Of a DNA stretch of 64,000 nt, positions 35,676 to 42,828 are shown in pieces. Under the pieces are notes generated by a model. It saw nothing but the letters and a program-made list of their open reading frames with translations. It was not told the DNA's origin and did no database searches. The position numbers and the translations under genes are program-made. Within the stretch, counting starts at the first letter, position 1. The number at the start of each line of letters is the position of its first letter. This stretch comes from Rhizobium sp. CIAT894 (GTDB lineage: Bacteria; Pseudomonadota; Alphaproteobacteria; Rhizobiales; Rhizobiaceae), in the NCBI RefSeq assembly GCF_000172795.2, contig NZ_CP020947.1, positions 2,545,001 through 2,609,000 on the forward strand, read 5' to 3'.

Positions 35676-35738
35676 ATGCCTGGCAAGCAGCGGAAAGGCC
35701 GCAACGAAGTCTGGAGCCAGACATGCCGTCGCTCCTGA
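35676..35738 (+). CDS. Possible leader peptide overlapping the mgtC start
   Basis: A strong ribosome site, GAGGAGGATCG, precedes ATG 35676. The 20-codon frame reads MPGKQRKGRNEVWSQTCRRS and stops at 35736-35738, 13 nt inside mgtC in another frame. Its last codons cover a small hairpin, GTCTG-GAGC-CAGAC (35709-35722), whose loop holds the mgtC ribosome site. Translating the leader would open that hairpin. This is an inference from the sequence only. Confidence 0.4.
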   Translation: MPGKQRKGRNEVWSQTCRRS

Positions 35739-36442
35739 CCGACGCCATGCCGCTGACACCGAGCTGGTGGGATCTCGGCGCGCGCATCATGCTGACGGTG
35801 ATTGCCGGCGCTCTCGTCGGCCTCGATCGCGAGCGCGGCGGCCACGCTGCGGGCTTCAGGACCACGATCCTGGTGGCGCTTGCCGCCTGCATTGCGATGG
35901 TCCAGGCGAACCTCCTTCTATCGACCTATGGAAAAACGCTGAGTTTTTTCACACAGATGGACGTGCTGCGCTTTCCCCTCGGCGTCCTCACAGGCGTCGG
36001 CTTCATCGGCGGCGGAGCGATCCTCAGGCGCGGCGACATGATGACCGGCGTCACGACGGCGGCGACCCTATGGTTCATGACCGTCGTCGGCCTCTGCTTC
36101 GGCGGCGGCCAGATCGTCACCGGGACGGTGGCGACCGTGGTTGCCTTCATCGTGCTGTCGCCGCTGAAACGCCTGGACACCTGGCTGCGCTGCGAACGCA
36201 AGGCGACACTCGTTATCTACGGCTCGACTGCCGATATTCCCGACCTGTCGGACGTGCTGGAATCTCTTGAATGCAGCGCATTATTCGTTTCGCTGGGACA
36301 GACCGAGGATGGCCGCATCGGGGTGACGTTCGAATTGCGCTGGCTGGCAAAAGATCCCGACGCGTCCGCACGCGCAATCCTCGTCGCCATCTCCGACGTG
36401 CGCGAAGTCGCGAATTTCTCGATGCATTCCACAACGACGTGA
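35723..36442 (+). CDS. MgtC/SapB-family membrane protein
   Basis: The 239 residues have about five membrane helices with the family motifs IAGALVGLDRERGGHAAGFRT (split at the chain as GALVGLDRERGGHAAGF) and GVGFIGGGAILRRGDMMTGVTTAATLW, then a soluble C-terminal domain (LVIYGSTADIPDLSDVLESL). MgtC proteins act under low magnesium and acid stress and can inhibit ATP synthase. The GGAG at 35713-35716 is its ribosome site, placed in a hairpin. Confidence 0.9.
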   Translation: MPSLLTDAMPLTPSWWDLGARIMLTVIAGALVGLDRERGGHAAGFRTTILVALAACIAMVQANLLLSTYGKTLSFFTQMDVLRFPLGVLTGVGFIGGGAILRRGDMMTGVTTAATLWFMTVVGLCFGGGQIVTGTVATVVAFIVLSPLKRLDTWLRCERKATLVIYGSTADIPDLSDVLESLECSALFVSLGQTEDGRIGVTFELRWLAKDPDASARAILVAISDVREVANFSMHSTTT

Positions 36443-36478
36443 ACCGGACGGCAGCCATCACGGCCCCTATTCTCCGGC

Positions 36479-36664
36479 CTATTTGGAGACGTGCTCCGGT
36501 TTACCTCTGCTTTTGGTCGAAGCGAATTCCTCGAGTTGCTTCTCGCTCATGGATTGCTCCATCTGCTTCGAAGCGCCCTTGAGTTCCGTCTTGGGCGTCT
36601 CTCCGCGTTTGGCCGAAAGTGCGGCACCGGCCGCCTTCTGCTGTGCCTTGGATTTGGCTGGCAT
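36479..36664 (-). CDS. Small DUF3008-family protein
   Basis: A 61-residue basic protein: MPAKSKAQQKAAGAALSAKR, then MEQSMSEKQLEEFASTKSRG and a KPEHVSK end. This is the typical small stress-associated DUF3008 sequence; its function is unknown. It is one of several small proteins grouped at 36479-37319. Confidence 0.85.
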   Translation of the reverse strand: MPAKSKAQQKAAGAALSAKRGETPKTELKGASKQMEQSMSEKQLEEFASTKSRGKPEHVSK

Positions 36665-36679
36665 ATCAATCTCCCATTG

Positions 36680-36812
36680 CTAAAGCATGTCGCGCAAAAG
36701 TGTGCAGCGGTTTTGCCAGGCAAAGCGCGAAGCCCTTTTGCCGCAACGACCTGCGTAAAACAAAGACCTAAAGCGCGAGGAGCGAATCTGAAAGATTGCG
36801 ACGCGCTTTAGA
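36680..36812. repeat. Long REP-like inverted repeat
   Basis: TAAAGCATGTCGCGCAAAAG starts the element and GCGACGCGCTTTA ends it, forming outer arms, with a GCGGTTTTG core inside. It occupies the whole gap between the DUF3008 and DUF2945 genes. Confidence 0.7.
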
Positions 36813-36825
36813 GCCGATCGTCGCT

Positions 36826-37035
36826 TCAAAGCTTGCTGAGTTCGCCAGGCCTGTGTGCGGCGCGCTTTCCCGATTTGTCGCTCTCGACGATATATTGCGG
36901 CTCCGACGCCGACGCCTTCACCTTATGACCCTTGATCTTCGTCGGGCTGCTCTGCTTCCTGATCACCCTGCCTGCGGTCTTTTCCTGGCTGGCATCCCAG
37001 CTCACCGCATCGCCCTTCTTCAATTGCTTGGACAT
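36826..37035 (-). CDS. Small DUF2945 (hypervirulence-associated TUDOR-like) protein
   Basis: The 69-residue protein reads MSKQLKKGDAVSWDASQEKT, AGRVIRKQSSPTKIKGHKVK, ASASEPQYIVESDKSGKRAA, HRPGELSKL. This is the short beta-barrel family DUF2945. ATG 37035 matches the family start; the frame further upstream is not conserved-looking. The role is unknown, though such proteins are common in stress clusters. Confidence 0.85.
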   Translation of the reverse strand: MSKQLKKGDAVSWDASQEKTAGRVIRKQSSPTKIKGHKVKASASEPQYIVESDKSGKRAAHRPGELSKL

Positions 37036-37085
37036 AGGGGCACCTATACGAGGAGGCTGCGGCAAAAGCCGCAGCCGACTACTCG

Positions 37086-37319
37086 TCAATTGATCGTGGC
37101 CCACTGGCTGCGGACATCCCTGGCGTTCTTCGACAGGTGAACGTGCGCGTCGACATGATCCACCCAGTCGAGCGGGATCAGGTGGTGCTTGCCGTCCTCC
37201 GAGCCGGTCTTCGTCAGCTTGATGCGGGTGGGACCGTCGAGATGATCCACCGTCCCGACATGTGTGCCGTCGGCCGTCAGAACTTCCATATGTTCACGGA
37301 TCTGATCTGAGGAAATCAT
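37086..37319 (-). CDS. DUF2171-family small protein
   Basis: A 77-residue PRC-barrel-like protein: ISSDQIREHMEVLTADGTHV, GTVDHLDGPTRIKLTK, then HHLIPLDWVDHVDAHVHLSK. AAAGGAGC seven nt before ATG 37319 fixes the start. Members are small soluble proteins of unknown function often found with DUF2945 and DUF3008 proteins. Confidence 0.88.
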   Translation of the reverse strand: MISSDQIREHMEVLTADGTHVGTVDHLDGPTRIKLTKTGSEDGKHHLIPLDWVDHVDAHVHLSKNARDVRSQWATIN

Positions 37320-37399
37320 CGTTTGCTCCTTTGCGTTGTCGGTACAACGGCAACGACGTGGAGCGGACATGGTTCCCCGGTCCGACGGCCTCGTTTGTC

Positions 37400-37894
37400 C
37401 TATTCGGTCATCTTAATCGACATCATCATGTCGGTAATTTCAGCATCATGCTTGTCCTCGTCGCCTTTCGTTCCCCAGTAGGTAACGACAAGAGCTTTCT
37501 CGCCGGTGCTCGATACGAATGCCATGCCAACGCTCACCGGCCCGTCCGCATCCTTGCCGTCCCAGTCCAGCGTCGTCATTTGGAGGCCGTTCACTTCAGT
37601 CACCGGCGTTTCTTTCTGGGTTTTGACGTCGACCGTCACCCCGCTCTTCGCCAGAAAGTCGATGGCATCGGAGGTGACCTTATCCATCGACTTGGAGTCC
37701 GCCACATCAACCGAGAAGTAGATCGCCGAGTCCGACGAAGTTGCCTGGACACCGGTTTCCGTCTCTTCGGGTTGCCAGCTATCCGGGATTGTGATGCTTG
37801 CGACCGGAGCATCGCTTGGAAACTTCATCGTGGCAGCGTCCGCGAAGGCGGGGATGGAAGCTGCGATAACAGCGTAGACGAAAGTTCTGTACAT
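37400..37894 (-). CDS. Secreted hypothetical protein
   Basis: 164 residues with a signal peptide (MYRTFVYAVIAASIPAFADA, cleaved near ADA-A) and a beta-rich mature domain that ends with TYWGTKGDEDKHDAEITDMM. ITIPDSWQPEETETG and the terminal helix resemble small histidine-kinase-like or lipoprotein folds that bind hydrophobic ligands, but no family can be assigned with confidence. Confidence 0.65.
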   Translation of the reverse strand: MYRTFVYAVIAASIPAFADAATMKFPSDAPVASITIPDSWQPEETETGVQATSSDSAIYFSVDVADSKSMDKVTSDAIDFLAKSGVTVDVKTQKETPVTEVNGLQMTTLDWDGKDADGPVSVGMAFVSSTGEKALVVTYWGTKGDEDKHDAEITDMMMSIKMTE

Positions 37895-38215
37895 GGAAAA
37901 CTCGACGTTTGATTGCGATGATGTGACTTTAGCCGACAGTCGTTAAGATCGCTGACGCGCGATCGTTAAAGAGCGACGGAAAATGTCGGAGCATTCAGAC
38001 GGGCGAGTTCTCGACGGAGAATCTCGAGGAGTCGACGTAGGTGCGGCATGACGGCGGATAGCCGCCGGGCGCAGCTCCATCATTCAATATCTCTGATGCT
38101 ATCCATAAGCTCTATTCGTTTGAATGATGAGTCCCGGAGGCCCATATTGTGATCACGGACATGGACGAACCTCCCATCGACGACCATGTCCCTGACCCAA
38201 GAAAGGAACCGGAAA
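37895..38215. other. Intergenic region before the small gene at 38216
   Basis: About 320 bp with no convincing gene. Two GATCGTTAA-like repeats (CGTTAAGATCG at 37942 and GATCGTTAAAG near 37962) and an AT-rich zone at 38085-38130 are the only visible signals; the promoter of the 38216 gene is probably there. Confidence 0.4.
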
Positions 38216-38416
38216 ATGACCACGCTCACCTACCGGGGTGGTGGCAAGCCCCTCACCTCCGGCCACGGCCATTTCGATCTGGCGCATTATGCCCGTAGGC
38301 TCGTGCTTGCCTGGACACGCTGGCAGACCGCCCGTGAAATCGAAGCCATGCCCTTCGATGTCCGCAAGGATATCGGCTGGCCGAGCACTGACGACAACAA
38401 ACACCGGACCGTTTGA
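38216..38416 (+). CDS. Small DUF1127-like protein
   Basis: A 66-residue protein with a central basic/aromatic helix (YARRLVLAWTRWQTAREIEA) followed by MPFDVRKDIGWPS, which matches the L--DIG ending of DUF1127/YjiS proteins. ATG 38216 is preceded by GGAACCGG. The transcript would end at the terminator at 38444-38475. Confidence 0.72.
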   Translation: MTTLTYRGGGKPLTSGHGHFDLAHYARRLVLAWTRWQTAREIEAMPFDVRKDIGWPSTDDNKHRTV

Positions 38417-38417
38417 T

Positions 38418-38475
38418 GAATGCGACATTCCTCTCAAGATGACGGCGGCGTCTGCATCACGCGGCGCCGCCTTTT
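38418..38475. repeat. 58-bp direct repeat, left copy (islet boundary)
   Basis: GAATGCGACATTCCTCTCAA at 38418-38437 and the following terminator match the copy at 41458-41515 with about seven mismatches over 58 bp. The two copies bracket the helicase gene and nothing else. Confidence 0.88.
38444..38475 (+). terminator. Rho-independent terminator after the DUF1127-like gene
   Basis: GGCGGCG (38444-38450) pairs with CGCCGCC (38465-38471), followed by TTTT. It suits the transcript of the small gene ending at 38416. Confidence 0.75.
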
Positions 38476-38509
38476 CCGCCTTCAGAACGCGTAGGATTCG
38501 CTCCGGCTG

Positions 38510-41302
38510 TCATTCCCAACGGCTGACTCTATCTGTTTTCCTGGTAAATGCCGAAGCGAATGATTTTGCGCGGAACTGGAGCAGCGTCAGGCGACCCTCA
38601 GCACTGCGCGTGTAGACAAGGTCCGAATGACCGACATAGCGATTCCACAGCTGAGCAAAATATATGGCATCCTCCCTTTTTCGCCCGATGATCGAAGGGA
38701 CCGCATGATAATCCAATCGCTTCAGCCGCCAGAATTTTGACGACCTGACGAGAATGTAGCGGGGATTCTGTGGGGGAACGAGGATTTCCCGCAGGGCGTC
38801 GAGAAAGCGGGATCGCTCGATTGTCGTAGCACCCTCGAGCCGGCAGTAAATAATGCCGTTTTGGTCAAGCGTCGCCTCGACACTCAGTTTTCCCAACTCG
38901 GTCCTTATAACGCCCATATGATGTAGCGCCTCCAGAACGGTCGTTCCCACCTGCTTCATGCTCCCTTCCAGTGAGCCGTTCCGCAGCAGCAACCGGCTGG
39001 CTTTGAATGCGCCTGGCAAACAGAAGATGGCCAGCAATGCGAACACCACAAATAGGACCAACTCCAGTTGTTCGAGCGATCGAATGTGCGTAGCGCGAAA
39101 GCTGTGTAAGAATCCGTTCAAGATCATCCCGGCGAGCGCGGCGCTTTGCGCATACAGAAATTTGGTCGTATTCCAGTTGAGTAGCCCCTTGGGGGCATAG
39201 TTGCTCTCCAATGTTTCCTGCATCCTCGGAAAAGCGCGATTACTGCGTAGCGCGCTATGCCATCGGGCTTTCAGTGATTTGCGGTCTGCAGCGCCCCGTT
39301 CCATCACCTTGTTGACATCATCAACACCCCGCGCATTCCATTTTGCGGCACCCAGCATCAGCCGTTGAAAGCCACTTTCGATCAACGGATGCTCACCGAA
39401 GGACAACCCCTCGAAGGCACAAAATCGGCGTTTCAGCGCGTCGACGTCGCTGCCCAGGTCTATTGTCATGGTGTCAAATGGGTCGGGCGCTTTTCTATCG
39501 GTCGATTTCCTCCCGAACCGCAGCGGTATTCTCTGCTCAAACTTCTCAGGGTCGATCACTGCCAGATGCCAGACGTTCGCGGCCTTCTGAGGGCTTCGGG
39601 GATCTGTGCGAATGGCACGGCCTCGCATCTGATTGGAGAGCACATATGATCCCACCGTACTTGCCAGGATCAAAGTGTTTACGGAGGGGGCGTCCCATCC
39701 TTCACCCAGCAATGCCTGCGTGCCGACCAAAACCGTGATCCCGCCGCGACTGAACAATTCGGTGATCATATGAACGGCGTGGCGGCTCAGAGCGCCGCTG
39801 ATTTCCACGCTTAGAAAGCCGGCATCGAATGCTGCCTGCTGATAACGGATATGTTCCGCGCCGACGCCGAGATGGTCTGCAATCTCGTCAAGAATTACTT
39901 TTGATTCCGCTGGAATGAGAATGAGACTCCCCGTCAGAATTCCAAGCTTGAGATCAAGCCCGCACCGCCGCAGCGTCTCGAAGATCGGCACGACGCCCAT
40001 CCTCTCGATGGGCGGAAGGTCCGCAGGGCCGGTGGGCAGCGTATCCTTCCTGATATAGTCGGAAAGGATAACCATACGGAGTTCGTCACGCATCGACGTG
40101 CATTCGAGCCGAGTAATCTCGACGATCGCGTTGAGCTTGCTGACGCTCGATACCAGCAGCTTCTGAACCGACCGCGCATCCGTTAGCCGCACTCTGCCGT
40201 GCTCGACTCCCCTAATGTCCCTCAGCCTGCCTTCTTGGTGGCGGAGTATTTGCTCCGCTTCTTCGAAATCGTTGCGATAGGTGTAGATAACGCCGTTCAG
40301 CAACACCTCTATCCATTCAAGCGTCAGATCCGGTATTTCACGCGCCTTGACGCCGAGAATGTCGAGAGTCGATTGCGGCAAGTCGACATATTGCGCATTC
40401 AGGAAGACCAGCATGCTGGAGAAAAAGCGTGCGTCGTCCAGTATGTGCTCCACATTCTCGATCGGCTGGGTAATCCACGGGTGATGCAGAATTGCCTGCT
40501 TGAATTCTGCCCTTTTGAGCAGCGCCTCGATGAAGTCTCCGATCTGCGCGCGAAACTCTGCCAGCTTCTGTGCTTCCAACTCGCTCGGCAGGCTGAAGTG
40601 GACATAGTCCTGATGGGGGCAAAGATCGCCTTGCAGCACCAGTTCCGGCACGGAAATTTCACCGTCGATCGGCCCGCAAAGTGCCTGATAACGACCCCAT
40701 TCCAGGGGATCCACATCATAGGGCGGTGTAGCTGTCAGCGCTACGACCGTGGGCTTGCCCAATGCTTCCTTGAGCATCGTCAGCGCTTTCCACCACTCGT
40801 TTCGAAGGTGGTGCGCTTCATCGAGCACAAGGGTGCGAACCTTCTCTTCGCGCAGCTTCGCGATGATTTTCTTTCTCGCCCTCTCCGTCTCCTGCTTGTC
40901 CGTTTCGGCGGATTGCACCCCGTCGCTGCCCTCCTCTTCACTGTCTATAATTTCTTCCTCGGCCGTATGACCTGAGAACGCCGCATGCAGAGCCTGATAG
41001 GTGATGATCGTGACAGCGCGAGGCGCTCTTACATCATGAGAAATCCAGTTCGGTTCACCGGCATTGGCGGGCAGGAACATCATCCGTAGCCGCTGCGACC
41101 ATTGATCCCGGATGGTCTTGCTCGGGGCCAAGATCAAGGTCGCCTCGCCAAGCCTGCGCATCACTTCAAGGCCCAGAATCGTTTTACCTGAGCCGGGTGC
41201 TGCGACGATATGCAAACCATCATCGCTTATGAGATTTGTCAGATCATCAAGTATCTTCTGCTGATAAGCTCGCCAGGTGCCCTGAAAAGCGAGGTCCTTC
41301 AT
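38510..41302 (-). CDS. SF2 DEAD/DEAH helicase with C-terminal membrane segments (islet cargo)
   Basis: 930 residues. Walker A APGSGKT (35-41), DEAH box 161-164, motif III TAT (190-192), motif V GEGWDAP (533-539) and motif VI QMRGRAIRTD (558-567) define an SF2 helicase. Residues 210-430 form a large insert between the RecA lobes. After the helicase come two hydrophobic segments (about 715-732 and 747-763) and a novel 160-residue C-terminal domain. It has no operon partner. Its base composition looks less GC-rich than its neighbours. Single-gene anti-phage defence is plausible but unproven; nothing identifies a substrate. Confidence 0.88.
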   Translation of the reverse strand: MKDLAFQGTWRAYQQKILDDLTNLISDDGLHIVAAPGSGKTILGLEVMRRLGEATLILAPSKTIRDQWSQRLRMMFLPANAGEPNWISHDVRAPRAVTIITYQALHAAFSGHTAEEEIIDSEEEGSDGVQSAETDKQETERARKKIIAKLREEKVRTLVLDEAHHLRNEWWKALTMLKEALGKPTVVALTATPPYDVDPLEWGRYQALCGPIDGEISVPELVLQGDLCPHQDYVHFSLPSELEAQKLAEFRAQIGDFIEALLKRAEFKQAILHHPWITQPIENVEHILDDARFFSSMLVFLNAQYVDLPQSTLDILGVKAREIPDLTLEWIEVLLNGVIYTYRNDFEEAEQILRHQEGRLRDIRGVEHGRVRLTDARSVQKLLVSSVSKLNAIVEITRLECTSMRDELRMVILSDYIRKDTLPTGPADLPPIERMGVVPIFETLRRCGLDLKLGILTGSLILIPAESKVILDEIADHLGVGAEHIRYQQAAFDAGFLSVEISGALSRHAVHMITELFSRGGITVLVGTQALLGEGWDAPSVNTLILASTVGSYVLSNQMRGRAIRTDPRSPQKAANVWHLAVIDPEKFEQRIPLRFGRKSTDRKAPDPFDTMTIDLGSDVDALKRRFCAFEGLSFGEHPLIESGFQRLMLGAAKWNARGVDDVNKVMERGAADRKSLKARWHSALRSNRAFPRMQETLESNYAPKGLLNWNTTKFLYAQSAALAGMILNGFLHSFRATHIRSLEQLELVLFVVFALLAIFCLPGAFKASRLLLRNGSLEGSMKQVGTTVLEALHHMGVIRTELGKLSVEATLDQNGIIYCRLEGATTIERSRFLDALREILVPPQNPRYILVRSSKFWRLKRLDYHAVPSIIGRKREDAIYFAQLWNRYVGHSDLVYTRSAEGRLTLLQFRAKSFASAFTRKTDRVSRWE

Positions 41303-41457
41303 TCAATTCTGCCCTTTGGATTAAATGCGACGAGCCATTGTGAAAACTGCGACTAAAATTCTTCAGTAGTATTGCATCATTTTGGCTTGGTTCATGCAAC
41401 GTCAGTTGTGTCTAGAGGAAATTTCAAAGGCATTCGCAAGACAACGGAGCATGCAAA

Positions 41458-41515
41458 GAATGCGACATTCCTCCCAAGATGAGGGTGGCGTCTGCCTCAC
41501 GCAACGCCGCCTTTT
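41458..41515. repeat. 58-bp direct repeat, right copy (islet boundary)
   Basis: GAATGCGACATTCCTCCCAA followed by GATGAGGGTGGCGTCTGC matches the left copy at 38418-38475. Confidence 0.88.
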
Positions 41516-41516
41516 T
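41484..41516 (+). terminator. Orphan terminator in the right direct repeat
   Basis: GGTGGCGT (41484-41491) pairs with ACGCCGCC (41504-41511) and is followed by TTTTT. No plus-strand gene lies directly upstream, so it appears to be a displaced copy of the terminator at 38444. Confidence 0.7.
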
Positions 41517-41720
41517 CGTGCGTGCCCATTCGTTCCCGAGCCGTCTTCAGACTTGAATTTCAGTCCTCTGTAAACGCGCCCCGCATCCGGCCCGGCCCTG
41601 TTCCGGCAGTTTGACCGGGCCAAAACGCGGTCAATGTCGCATATTTGCTCTTCCCGGCCGCATTTTTCCATGCCAGTGTCGCTTTCAGGACATCGGCGCG
41701 ACGCATTCCGCGCAACCAAT

Positions 41721-42773
41721 ATGCATCGCCCCTCGAGCATGGATTTCGCTATGAACAGGATGCAGATCAAGAAGCGTTCACTGGTCTTCTTTATGGTACC
41801 GCAATTCACCATGCTGCCCTTTTCGGCGGCCGTGGACACTTTGCGGATTGCCAATCGCATGCTCGGCTACCAGGCCTATACCTGGCGGCTTGCCTCCCTC
41901 GACGGGGAGAAGGTCTATTCCTCCTGCGGCATCGGCGTCGAGGCCAATTCCTCGCTCGCCGAGGAGCGCCGCCATCTCGGCGGTGAAAACCGGCCGGGCA
42001 TGGTGCTCGTCTGTTCCGGCATCGATGTCGAGCAGTTCAACAACAAGTCGGCCAATGCCTGGCTGCGGGAATGCTACAATCGCGGCGTTGCCGTCGGCAG
42101 TCTCTGTACGGGCGCGCATGTGCTTGCCCAGGCCGGTCTCCTGAACGGCAAGCGCTGCGCCATCCACTGGGAAAACCTGCCGGGCTTTTCGGAGGCTTTC
42201 CCGCAGGCCGAGGTCTATGCCGACCTCTACGAGATCGACGGCAATCTCTACACCTGCGCCGGCGGCACAGCCTCGCTCGACATGATGCTGAACCTCGTCG
42301 GCGAGGATTTCGGCGAGAGCCTCGTCAACCGCATCTGCGAGCAGCATCTGACCGACCGCGTGCGCAACCCGCACGACCGCCAGCGCCTGCCGCTGCGCGC
42401 CCGCCTCGGCGTGCAGAACGCCAAAGTGCTGTCGATCATCGAGCTGATGGAAGGCAATCTCGCCGAGCCGCTGTCGCTGATCGAGATCGCCGACGGTGCC
42501 GGCCTCTCGCGCCGCCAGATCGAGCGGCTGTTCCGCCAGGAGATGGGCCGCTCACCGGCCCGTTATTATCTGGAAATCCGCCTCGATCGTGCGCGCCACC
42601 TGCTGGTGCAATCCTCGATGCCCGTCGTCGAGGTCGCGGTCGCCTGCGGCTTCGTCTCGGCCTCGCATTTCTCCAAGTGTTATCGCGAACTCTACCACCG
42701 CTCACCGCAGCAGGAACGCGCCGAGCGCAAGATGACCATGGCGACCGCGCGTCAACAGGCAGTCGCGGCCTGA
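41721..42773 (+). CDS. GlxA-family transcriptional regulator (DJ-1/PfpI plus AraC HTH)
   Basis: About 350 residues. The N-terminal DJ-1/PfpI-like domain (RSLVFFMVPQFTMLPFSAAV to about residue 190) keeps the elbow Cys in GSLCTGAHVLAQAGLL. The C-terminal AraC domain shows LIEIADGAGLSRRQIERLFR and VACGFVSASHFSKCYRELYH. Relatives regulate choline, betaine, carnitine or arginine breakdown. The start is uncertain: ATGs at 41739, 41751 and 41760 are alternatives and no ribosome site decides. Confidence 0.87.
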   Translation: MHRPSSMDFAMNRMQIKKRSLVFFMVPQFTMLPFSAAVDTLRIANRMLGYQAYTWRLASLDGEKVYSSCGIGVEANSSLAEERRHLGGENRPGMVLVCSGIDVEQFNNKSANAWLRECYNRGVAVGSLCTGAHVLAQAGLLNGKRCAIHWENLPGFSEAFPQAEVYADLYEIDGNLYTCAGGTASLDMMLNLVGEDFGESLVNRICEQHLTDRVRNPHDRQRLPLRARLGVQNAKVLSIIELMEGNLAEPLSLIEIADGAGLSRRQIERLFRQEMGRSPARYYLEIRLDRARHLLVQSSMPVVEVAVACGFVSASHFSKCYRELYHRSPQQERAERKMTMATARQQAVAA

Positions 42774-42790
42774 GAGTTTGAAGAAAGAGA

Positions 42791-42813
42791 CCGCCGCCTG
42801 AAAATGGCGGCGG
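42791..42813. terminator. Hairpin between convergent genes
   Basis: CCGCCGCC (42791-42798) pairs with GGCGGCGG (42806-42813), in the 55-bp gap between the converging glxA-type and GGDEF genes. No clear T tract follows on either strand. Confidence 0.4.
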
Positions 42814-42828
42814 CTCGCCCGAACGGCT

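Larger units (their letters stand above)
41303..41720. other. Intergenic region between the helicase and the GlxA-type regulator
   Basis: About 420 bp. 41303-41400 is AT-rich and must hold the helicase promoter. The right copy of the direct repeat with its terminator occupies 41458-41516. 41590-41640 holds TTTGACCGGGCCAAAACGCG and GGTCAATGTCGC, possible sites for the regulator. The frame of the regulator is open from 41634. Confidence 0.45.

Noticed and set aside
38418..41515. Helicase islet as a prophage or integrative element
   Set aside because: No integrase, tRNA target, phage structural gene or transposase lies between the repeats.
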